A stretch of 64,000 nucleotides of DNA from Pegea sp. RAD2-039. Lineage: Eukaryota > Chordata > Thaliacea > Salpida > Salpidae. Under the pieces are notes generated by a model, which saw only the letters and a program-made list of their open reading frames with translations, ran no database searches and was not told where the DNA came from. Made by a program: the position numbers and the translations under genes. Positions within the stretch are counted from its first letter, which is position 1. Each line of letters opens with the position of its first letter. Location of the stretch: positions 558,001-622,000 of the forward strand of contig JAQGEQ010000043.1 in the NCBI GenBank assembly GCA_034620365.1, read 5' to 3'. This document shows positions 54,238-64,000 of this stretch, piece after piece.

Positions 54238-57218
54238 TTAATCAGATGATTCATCTGAAAAATATTGAGAAGCAAACTCCTCAGTGAAAGATGAGATCTG
54301 AAAAAACTCTTCATCTTTCGGTATCCGAAACAGATTTCTTTTGATGGAAGTTTTGAATAAATTATTATTGTTTTGTTTTGAGCGATCATCTGAATAACAA
54401 AATGTTCAGATTTACAACTGACGTCAACTTTTGTTTTTTACTTCTCTTTTCTTTCGGACTTGAAAGTGTATTGGTGATCAGATTCAATTCTTGTGAATTT
54501 AGATATTTTTTCTGGTTTTGATAAATTTCTTGCAATGAAATTTCCCCATATTTCACCTAAACAATTGATTATTTGGGGAATTATGTTGAAATAATTACCC
54601 ACTGATTTATAAGCATCAAATCTAGCATAAGTCTTTGTAGTTATAGAAGCCAACCAATCTTCGAGGCTCTTATAAACGTCGAAATCCGCTGAGATGACCT
54701 GCCCATTACCAGTCAATGATGCTTTGTATAGTATGTTCTGAAAATACTACAGTTCTAAAAGTTGTTCAAAGTTTGAAAATGAACCTGATAAATAAACTTC
54801 AGCTTCCATTCGCCTTTTACAATCAACCTGTCATCAATTAGCTTCTTGAGATCTGGCAGATGAGTTTCAACCATTTGTACATCAGATGTACTAGTAGATG
54901 GAACATCTTCATCAAAGTCACCTAAAATAGGATTTAAACAGCGATCATTTTTTCCACTTGCTAATTTGAAACTCAATTTGTCTACTTATTATTAGGAAAA
55001 ATATCTTATTTAAAAATGAATAAATAATAGACTCACTTTCATCATTAAAACACAAACCTTGATCATCATTTTCACTACTTTCATTCTTTGATAGTTGAAC
55101 ACAGTCGCTTGAATCGTCAAATAGAGGAAGACTTGCACTGTTACTTGTCGAGGCAGTTGTGTTTGTAGCTTCATTACTCGTTGAGGTGGTTGTGTTTGTA
55201 GCTTCATTACTTGTCGAGGCAGTTGTGTTTGTAGCTTCATTACTCGAAAAAGCTTCAATTAATGGGCTGCTCACTGATTCTTCTAAGGAGTTATCATCAA
55301 CAGTCATCATTAAAACTTCATTTGAGTGGTTTTGTTTGCTGCTTGTTTTTGAGTACTTTTCGTCAGCTGCTTTTGTAAATCTTTCGGTAGAAGTTTTCAC
55401 AACACTGAGTTTTCACAAATGTTCTAATTAAACCCTGATGACAGATTTCTTATAATTCTCACTTACATTGGAAGAACTTTTTGAAAAATTGTATTTTCGA
55501 TATCATTGCTACTTCTAAGCGACTGTGATATAAATCAGTTGAAGAAAAGTAAGTTTTGACAAGTTCCTAACTTTTTGAGTTTTGTGTTTGCTTGTGTGTA
55601 GTTCCTTTTTTAACTTTGAAGCCTTATCAGCAAGTGACTTTAACCGATGTTCTCGAATTTGTGAAAGTTCTTGGTGCCTGATATCTTCAGCATTACTAAA
55701 TCAAAAACAATATTTTTAATATGTTACCTAAAATATCTCACATAATAATCGCTTTTTGTTTTGTGGTAAATTCTGTTTAATTGACCTAAAAATGGATTTA
55801 AACAAACTTTTTAAAATGACGCGTGCTTCTGTTTACTGAACAATCACCAGTTTCTAACAAATTCAATCTTTGACAGACTTTCTTTAACAATAATCTTGCC
55901 TGCTCTAAAAAAATTGATTTCATTCTTAGAAGTAATCAATCATAAAAATTATTTTTTAAAAATTGATATTAATAAAATCATATAAAAACGAACTTGTATC
56001 ATTCTTAGATAAAAATCTTTCAACAGATAAAAGCTTAGTTTCAGATCTATTAATTTCTTCCATTTGTTCACAGTGAACCTAAGTTACAAGTTAATGTTTG
56101 TTTTTTGTGATTGTTTCAAGTTGTTCAAATCTAAATATGAACAAATTCTAATATCATCTAACTGTTGCTCAAACTTCAAAGAATATAACTATTTATTAAA
56201 CAAATATAACTGCTGTAGAACAGATTTACTTCAAACTTTTGAATTTTTATTGTCTTTTTATATAAAAACCTTGAATAAGTCAGATGATGACGTAGAACTA
56301 TGATTCTTCATCAACTTCTTGATGGGCGAAGGGCTGAAAATGTCTTCAACTTTTCTTCTACCTTTATTTTTTCTAGTACATAAAATTGACATTGACAAGC
56401 TAAATTAACTTTTATAAATCAAAAATTACATTATGAAGTGAAATATTTGAAAAAGTAATAATATTATTGATAAAAAATTCCAAATAAGATGAGGCAACAA
56501 TCCAATTTACAAATTCATCCAGAAGATATTTTAAGATTTTTACCGATTTGAAACTCTGGCAGGACTCTCATGTTTTCTTGTTTCGACAAGAAATTTTGAC
56601 AAATTGAAATTAGTTTCTGGATTTTCTGGATCTTAATGAAAACAAATTGTAAATAATTCACAATTAAAAAGTGTTCAAACTTGTTGAGTTGCTCTTCTGA
56701 AGTTGATCTTGATTAGCTGCCTCTACAACATCACTTGATGATCCAGAAAATAGAGGAAGTGAACTTGGAGAAAGAGTCTCAACACCAGTATCTTCATTCT
56801 TTTTGAACATAATTGAAATTGTTAGAATTAAAATTTTGAAACAAACTAATTTACTTCTGAGTTTACAAAATGAAGATCATCTGCACACAACTCAGGACTC
56901 AATTGAGATAAAATTGTTTCGTCGCTATCATAATCGTAACATGGAGATGAATCATCCAGTAATCTTTGTCAGAAAGATTATAAATATCAAAAAATTTTAA
57001 TTAAAAGAAGCAAGTTTATTGCATTAAAAAAGAATTTAACAAAAATCAGGTTTGCTGTTAGGTATATAAAATACTTCAAAATTAAAACTATTTAATATTT
57101 TAGAATTGAACAAAAGTTAGATAAAAAAGTTATACCCTCTTGTAAGAAAATGGTATGGTTGACTGTCTAAAATATCTTCAATTTCTGATTTGTAATCATC
57201 TACAATTTTATCTTCCAT
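54238..57218 (-). CDS. Unrecognised serine-rich, acidic multi-exon protein
   Basis: The start exon at 57218 reads MEDKIVDDYKSEIEDILDSQ. Later exons include LSQLSPELCADDLHFVNSE (about 56875-56940), LSPSSLPLFSGSSSDVVEA, KFLVETRKHESPARVSNR, KVEDIFSPSPIKKLMKNHSS, QARLLLKKVCQRLNLLETGD, QELSQIREHRLKSLADKASK, a triplicated NEATNTTASTS repeat (55155-55250), FDEDVPSTSTSDVQMVETH and a more ordered C-terminal part (LIVKGEWKLKFIYQ, GNGQVISADFDVYKSLEDWL, 54450-54840). The last exon, about 54238-54392, ends QYFSDESSD at TAA. Ser-Pro sites suggest a phosphoregulated nuclear or cytoskeletal protein; the C-terminal part could be a small beta-barrel. The family is not recognised and some exon borders are uncertain. 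An alternative end at 54438 exists if the last intron is not spliced. Confidence 0.55.
55150..55252 (-). repeat. Coding 33-bp tandem repeat (Asn-Glu-Ala-Thr-Asn-Thr-Thr)
   Basis: Three near-identical units encode SNEATNTTAST. They create open frames on several strands and frames (55010-55258 and 55159-55431), which are shadows. Confidence 0.8.
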
Positions 57219-60200
57219 TTTCTTAAAATCAACTTTTTCAATAAAATAATAGTTCAGTGAAATATAAAATTATTTGATTAAAAATATTTTAACCTATAAC
57301 AAAAATTAAATTAAGTTACTACGCCATGCATAAAGTTCAATTTTTTTAGTGTTTGCATAAAACATTCATAAATCAAATAATTTAACATAGATACTTCATA
57401 ATTTAGTAAACAAAAGAAATGTTGCAACAAAACAACTTTAAATAAATTTAAAAATTATTTTCGAATAAACAGTCAATTTTCTTACAGTAAATAAATTGAT
57501 AATTGTAAACAATTGTAAAAATCTTTTTAAAAACGATCATATTTTATTTTTGTTCGCGCCAAATGATTTGCTTAAGTAACTTCCGCATGGTGGAACTAAA
57601 TAGTAAAAGAGTTGCTTCATAAATAATTGTAAACGACTTTGAAAGAACGGAAGGAAATTTACAATTTATAGTATTTCTTTACTAAAGTAGAGTTTAGATT
57701 AATAAGATAGTAATATAAAACAACTGGTGTGGCTCTTTTCGTAATCAATAGATTAAACCTTGGATAAAATATTATAGAGTTTCATATGTTAAGGGAACGG
57801 AAAAAGTCCTTGGTCAAATTTGTGTTTTAAACTAAGGATGTTTTCTATTTACTTGATTCTACAATTAATATCTCTATACCCATTTATATTCTCTAATGTT
57901 TCAGGTATAAATTTTGATAGATTTTCATTATTAATATTAATCAGCTATTCACTACGTGGAAAATATAAACCCATTTCGAAGTTTTTAAAAGCATCAAAAT
58001 CTACTACCAGGGATGCTATTAAACACATAACAGGAACAACATCTTAACGATCCAGGTGCGAATAATATCACACTGGTTGCACCCTAACAAAATCAAATAC
58101 ATTAGGAAGAAGATAAAGAAGAACTTTAGGCAAAGCATGAAATAGGCTAATCGTTTTCAACAACGGATAAAAATCAATACAAAATCATGAGTATTTTAAA
58201 CCCAGAATGATCTAAGATAAAGGAAAGTCCTTTTATCTTTCAACACGACAAAATTAAACAGTTTTGAACAACATTTAGTATAAAAATGAAATTTTTATGC
58301 GCTTTTGAAGAAATAATCGGGTCTCTTTTATCAACGGACCTAACTCTCATTTGTGACATTTGTGTGCATTCTATCTTGTAGAAAGAAGTGTGCACTACAG
58401 CTCATGATAGAACAGAAAACATGAAGAAGATTTTTGCGTGACAATGAGCTAAAATTCTTTGAGAAACTTTCTGTATCATCTGTATAGATGAACTTTTTCA
58501 AGTCGAATGAGCACTACTAGCAACGTTATATTAATAAAATCTGCAACAAATACATGAAAAATTGTGTAAGACTCTTATTATCATGTAGAAGTTTATTTTT
58601 TAACTCGATGAACGATAAAAGTAAAAGTATTTTTAAACAGTTAATATTCAACATATCATTGAATCGACTTTTCCTTTTTTAAAATTTAGGTTTGGAAATA
58701 GTGGTGATTTTGGATAAGAATTATATTTATTCAATTTAATTTATTCGACTTATAAAAATCTCGTAATATCTAATGAAAAAGTGATTTTTGTATTCAAATA
58801 AATCTTTCTTACCAAAAGCATGATTCCTCCGTACCAAATGAGCTCTTTTAAGATTTTCTCTGAGAATGTTTGCTAATTTGCTTAAATAGTACGTAATAGT
58901 ATATACTAATTGATTTTACATCCTTCCTTACCACCTATTATTTATTGATTATAGTTCACTAACTTGTTAATTAATCATTGTTCTATCTACGTATACAAAA
59001 TGATTTCATCAAAGTGTTTAGTTTTCTTAAGGCAGCTGTAATATATTAAAAAGAAATGTTTCTTTTATTTTTGCTACTTTCTATGTTTAGTATAGCTGTA
59101 ATTTTATAGTATAGTTGTAATTTACATCTGTTATTATAGTCGGAACGTTTTAAGTTGTTTTTCCTGTGATATAAGCACATTATGGTTTATTATGACCTAT
59201 CTGTGTAAGGTCTTGTGATGCTTAATTTGTTAATTTTCTAGCAGCTCACCAGTAAATGTTTTTCGTGACAAATTAAATTACCAATAACTAAGAAAAGAAA
59301 CTATATCGATTTGATTTTTTCAAATAAGATAAGCTTTTAGATAAACTTAAATTTTTTCAACAAAAAATTAGATGATAACACAATGTTTCTAATCAGTAAT
59401 TTCAAAGTCAGTAATTTTTAGTCTTTATTCTTCTCTTCTGTTAAAGACAAACATGAAAGCTTAAACAAAGTTTGAAAAAAATACAAGTCAATCTTGCTGG
59501 GAAATTCTGCAATATGTAGAAACTTACATAATTTTAATCCACCATCTTCAAATTGATCTCAGTTTGGTAGTTTGTAATGTCACGATATCAGTTCTTTCCT
59601 TTCTTACATGATTTCTGTATCACATATATACTTTTTTTAATCTTTTAATATTATCTCTATTTTAATTTAAGTAATCAGCTGTAACCACTACTAAGTTATG
59701 TCTAATATAAGCTATATAATGGTTTTCTAAAGTAAGTGATAATTATTTTGAAGTTATCGTACTACATGTTTAAAAGGTATCTACAAAATGAATGTTATCT
59801 ATAAACCACTTGGTGAATCTTAATTACAGATATTAAAAGTATTTGGAGTAAGTACCACATATATAATCAGATTTTGTTTTTACACTGTTTTCTAATATCT
59901 GAAAAATGTAATATTCTTTAATTAAAATTGCAAATATTATTTTTCACAGCTGGAGTTTTTACTTTTTGCTTCATCTGATAATATTAATCTTTTTAACTCA
60001 AAAAAATTTAGTTTTGTTATTACTCAGTTCATTTTATATTATGATATTATTATTTAATACAATACAAATATATTTGAGTTTTTGCCTATATAGGTGAGCT
60101 GGAAAATATTTTATAGGTCAAAATGATTAAAAACCACTATAATAACACACACGAAACAAAAGCTATTTAAATAAAGAAGGATAATTGCCACTAGTAGTTG

Positions 60201-61419
60201 GCTAATTTAGCGTTAGTACCTTAGTAACAATTCTTTTTTGAACTCTAAATTCAATAAAGCTTTAAAGGTTTTGACAAATTATTTCTAATCAAAGAAAATT
60301 TAAACATTCTAATAACCGTAATAAAACGTAATCTCATAAATGTTTTTGTAAGTTTTAAAACTAGAATTAAATTTTTTTACATAAATTTAAATAAAACTTT
60401 TTTAATTGAAATATTTCGATAAAATTAAAAATAAGCGTTTACTAAACCTAATTAACTATACAATTTGAATTTTAAAAGTTTATAAAGATTAGAGTTCAAA
60501 TTTTAGATTGCTATCAATCAAAAGAAATACAATTTTCAATTTTTTATATTTATTGTTTATATAACATTAGGTGTTAAAATCTTATAATGACTTTATACTT
60601 TTAGTAATATTTGGTATAATGTTATTTTAAAATCTTTAATATTTCAGTAAATAAGTATTCAGATCTCAATCATAGCCAAAGCTTATATTTTTACAGATAG
60701 TTTTAACTACTCTTTGATTTTTAAGCCAGTAAGTTATGAAATGTTACAATCTAAATAATTTATAACAGTAAAAATAAATCTCAATTTTTTGGGACAATCT
60801 ATTAACTAACTTTTGAATTATCTTTTTATTTTCCATTTTTTAAGTATTTAAGCTTCAAAAATAGATAAGCTAAAACTTTAAGTTATGATAACTTTTTATT
60901 TGTTTTGAATGTCATTTTCTTAATTTTTAATCAATGAATTTCTTAACTACTTCTCAAAGAAGTAAAGTTATTTTTTGATTTTCATTAGACAATATTTTCA
61001 AAAATACTACATATGTCTGTACTTTACTTAAAGTTTTATCATATATTTCATGAATATTAGGAAAAGGATTTATCTGTAAAATAAATTTTGGGGGCTGATT
61101 GCTCAAAAAAATTTTCTACTTCATCAACCCAACTGATTTTTAATATAGTTATAAGGGATTTAAACTAACACTGCTGATTTTACCAACCAAAGTTTGCTAG
61201 AAACTAACACTGGATGATCTAAAATAGATAAATGTTACTTTTTATAAGCTTTTTACTTTAAAAAGTATAATTGCAGATGTACATAGTTATAACTTAATGA
61301 TTATACTGATAGTAACTGTGATGTTTAAATGATTTCTATTTTTTTCTGGTGATATTTAATAAACTATTTCATATATCTCAAAGAAGATACCAAGTTATTG
61401 TGTTTTAATAAAAGTTAAA
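57219..61419. other. Gene-poor spacer
   Basis: AT-rich. Divergent promoters for the serine-rich gene (left) and TTLL10 (right) are expected at its edges. The only candidate coding stretch is the small frame at 57838-58047. Confidence 0.5.
57838..58047 (+). CDS. Possible small secreted peptide ORF
   Basis: A 69-codon ATG frame with a hydrophobic start (MFSIYLILQLISLYPFIF) that could be a signal peptide, then a basic stretch (RGKYKPISKFLKASKS). No family is recognised and no splice evidence was found. In AT-rich DNA a hydrophobic frame of this size can arise by chance. Confidence 0.22.
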   Translation: MFSIYLILQLISLYPFIFSNVSGINFDRFSLLILISYSLRGKYKPISKFLKASKSTTRDAIKHITGTTS

Positions 61420-64000
61420 ATGGAACAAGCATCAGGTATTTACATCTTCTAATTAATCAGACTTATCTTTTATTATTTAATAAAAATAAACCGTTAAAGT
61501 TTCAATAAATTGTGGCAATATTGATTTTCGAAGCTAATTTGTCAAAATTCTTTGATTAAAATAAGTTTTTAAGAAAAACGTTTGTTGCTAAATTTGTTCT
61601 ATTTAATCTTTTTTATCTTTTATTCAATCTAAAGTTTTTGTCTTCCTGTAATTGAAGTGGTTATTAAAATGTTGAATCTATATAAAAATTTAGTAGAATG
61701 TTTGTATTCTTTTTGAACTTAGCTAGAGTTTTAACTTAAATTCAATGTTTATGTTTCAAAATGTTTATATTATAAGATTTTGTTTTCTGTCTGTATACAA
61801 CCTTAGCTATCTTTAAAGAGTTTTTCACGCAACATTTTCTGTTTTAAGTTAATTTCATGACAAAATGTGTGGTTTGAAGACTTGTTATTTTGCAGAAAAT
61901 GAAACTTTTCATAATGATAAAAAGCCCTCAAAATCCTCAGATGAGTTAAACACATCTGAAGTTAAGAAGTAACTGAAGTTTTTTTACTACATGATTTTCC
62001 CACAGATCAAATTACTTTTCGTTGCCAATAAAATAGTTTTGAAATAAATCTCAAAGTTGCTATAAATAATTGAAGTAGATGAGTTTTGCAAACACTTTCA
62101 GATTCTTAAAGCTCATCAAATACCTCATAATTAAGCCTTAAAAAGCTTTAATTAAGTCACTATCGTTGAGATTATCGCTTTTTATGAATTGCACCAATCT
62201 TTTAGGATTAGTTTGGAGAGAAAACCAAGACGAAGTCATCATAGAGCACCAACATCATCATTAGTACACAGAAACTCGCAACCAAAGCGTCAAAAGTTTT
62301 TATATTTTGTCAGTAATGGAAACGGTTCTCATCTGTAAGATTTTTTTGCGTTTTTCTGTCTAGAATCGAAATTAAATGAAATTAACGTTTCAAATGATTT
62401 TTAAATTGATTGTAACTACTGAAGCGTAAATCAGTTATTTTAGTTTTAAATATTAGATTAGACGCTAAAAATAAACTGCTGACTCAGCAAAAGTTTTCTC
62501 AAACTCTTTGTGATTGAAGTTAGTTGAAAGATTTTTTGTTTTGGAAAAGAGTGGAAAGTTATCTTTCAAAAGTCGGCTGGGAACGAACATTCAATAAGAA
62601 TTGTGAAGATTATAAGCTTCGCTGGTGCGAAATCAAAACCAATAATAACTACAACTCTTTTAGAGAAGGTTTCAATATTACAGTGTTTCCAAATAAAAAA
62701 ATAAATTTCTAATAAATTTCCAGGAGAGCAACTCTGCTACCAAATACCTAACAATAAACTGCTGACCACCAAAATCGGACTTCTCGCTTCTTTACAGGAG
62801 TACCATCGCGTAATGAACAAGGTGCAAAAAAGAAAATGTCGGTAATTGATCCGGTAATTTCATCAAAACTTTGTTTGGAAACCCTTCGATTTTCAGAGTT
62901 GTTAATTATCAAGATTTCTTTCCGGAAACTTATCGTCTAGATGTCAAGGATGATCGCGAAAACTTCTTCAAAGTCTACAAACGTTTGCACCTTTAAAATC
63001 ACTCCTCACTTTTTCACCTCGCTTTTCATTTCAGCCGGTGAGATTTGGATCTCAAAACCAACTGGAATGAATCAGGGAAAAGGAATCTTCCTGATCCGAA
63101 ATCAAATCGATGTGGAAAGGATGAGGTAGTTGAAAGCGATGATGACGTCATCGGTGTTAACGTCTGTTTTCAGACAGAAGTTGTTGGAGTCGGAAGTGAG
63201 TGAACGGAAGTTCTCGATAAAAAGTCCGATGGCTAGGATCGTTCAGAGGTAGATCTTATAATCTTTAGTCTGATCTCAGCATCTTCTTCCTCACAGATAT
63301 GTCTCAAATCCTCTTCTATTAGACGGCAAGAAGTTTGATGTCCGCAACTACTTAGTGATCGCGTGTGCGCGCCCTCTAGTGGTGTTCTATCGCGATGGCT
63401 ACTGTCGCCTCACTTGTACCGACTACAACGTCGAGGACACTGACCTGACTAGCCACTTGACTAACCAGGTAAGTCCCTAAGCACTTGATGACGTCATCAC
63501 ATCGCGTTTGTAGTTCATGCAGAAAAAGTCTCCGTTGTACGAAGAGTCGAAGGAGGACACTGTGTGGACGATGGATCGATTCAATCAGTACATCAACGAC
63601 AACTTTGCAACTTCAGAAGATTCCTCGATACCACGCGACTGGGTGCACACTGTACTTCGTGTGAGTCACGTGATTGGTTGTCACGTGTCAGTAACTATTG
63701 ATGATTGTCATAGCGACGCTGTCAGCAAGTCATGCTTCATTGCTTCAATTCTGTCAAACATCGACTCGAGTGTAAGTTGGGATACTTTGATCTGATTGGT
63801 TGCGACTTCCTGATTCATGAGGACTTCCGTGTCTCAATCCTTGAGATGAATAACAATCCGGCCCTTCATACTAACTGTGGACCACTTAAAGATGTGATCC
63901 CTGCTGTTGTGGACGAGACCCTTGGTAAGGTGGCCTTCTGTGTATATTTTCAATGACGTCATTGGTGAAGGATTGGTGTTGGAGTGTTTTGAGAAATCAC
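61420..64000 (+). CDS. TTLL10: Tubulin tyrosine ligase-like 10 (tubulin polyglycylase), partial
   Basis: Exons: 61420-61435, 61896-61968, 62206-62334, 62550-62668, 62724-62841, 62897-62982, 63035-63125, 63174-63248, 63297-63468, 63514-63660, 63714-63924 and 63971 to the window end. TTLL10 elongates polyglycine side chains on tubulin and other proteins; in animals this bears on cilia and flagella. Matches to TTLL10 run in order: LRWCEIKTNNNYNSFREGEQ, IPNNKLLTTKIGLLASLQEY, FFPETYRLDVKDDRE, the ATP-grasp loop ISKPTGMNQGKGIFLI, RYVSNPLLLDGKKFDVRNYL, HLTNQFMQKKSPLY, LGYFDLIGCDFLI and the metal-binding EMNNNPALHTNC. The start MEQAS plus exon 2 agree in phase, but the N-terminus is poorly conserved. 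The 3' exons and introns are much richer in G+C than the rest of the window. The C-terminus is cut off. Confidence 0.93.
63143..63961. promoter_or_regulatory. TGACGTCA palindromes in three TTLL10 introns
   Basis: Exact TGACGTCA (the CREB/ATF site) occurs at 63143-63150, 63489-63496 and 63954-63961, each in a different short intron. A further intron (63661-63713) contains CACGTG twice, around ATTGGTTG. Regulatory use is inference only. Confidence 0.4.

Overview
This is eukaryotic, almost certainly metazoan, DNA: very AT-rich, with gene bodies cut into short exons by GT-AG introns, many only about 45-65 nt long. The gene set points to a ciliated animal (calpain, tubulin-ligase-like TTLL10, ether-lipid AGPS, ER co-chaperone DNAJC3). 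There are no operons, CRISPR arrays or prokaryotic signals. Small introns, about a dozen genes in 64 kb and AT-rich spacers suggest a compact invertebrate genome; the species cannot be named from the sequence alone. I built the gene models by hand from splice sites, reading phase and remembered family sequences. Several close exactly in phase: DNAJC3 at 538 codons and the mitochondrial poly(A) polymerase at 536.

Layout. 1-0.5 kb (-): 5' end of a calpain with an acylation-type N-terminus. 3.7-4.45 kb: Tc1/mariner relic. 6.0-10.7 kb (-): DNAJC3/p58IPK, with a whole low-complexity repeat gene inside its 2-kb intron on the same strand. 12.2-14.1 kb (-): decayed LINE (zinc finger, endonuclease, reverse transcriptase). 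16.7-20.0 kb (+): AGPS with a PTS2 signal, an apparent internal deletion/frameshift, and a possible small antisense gene in its largest intron. 21.6-22.2 kb: a 142-bp direct repeat pair. 23.5-26.6 kb (-): MTPAP-like poly(A) polymerase with one intron made almost wholly of a 33-bp minisatellite. 28.8-31.8 kb (-): methylmalonate-semialdehyde dehydrogenase. 32.6-34.9 kb: two LINE fragments. 36.0-39.0 kb (+): UTP3/SAS10. 39.3-41.0 kb (-): Kazal/EGF-like membrane protein. 42.8-45.3 kb (-): carboxypeptidase B-like proenzyme with a one-base frameshift in the zinc motif. 46.0-48.0 kb (-): unrecognised small gene. 48.5-49.5 kb: LINE 3' fragment. 51.2-52.6 kb (+): intronless adenylosuccinate lyase. 52.8-54.0 kb (+): SSU72. 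54.2-57.2 kb (-): unrecognised serine-rich protein. 61.4-64.0 kb (+): TTLL10, running off the window, with a GC-rich 3' half.

The genes are ordinary housekeeping and secretory functions and show no joint pathway. The unusual content lies in architecture: nested genes, an intron built from tandem repeats, possible gene-breaking indels in two otherwise well-kept enzymes, and palindromic TGACGTCA sites in three TTLL10 introns. I found no convincing multi-gene novel system.
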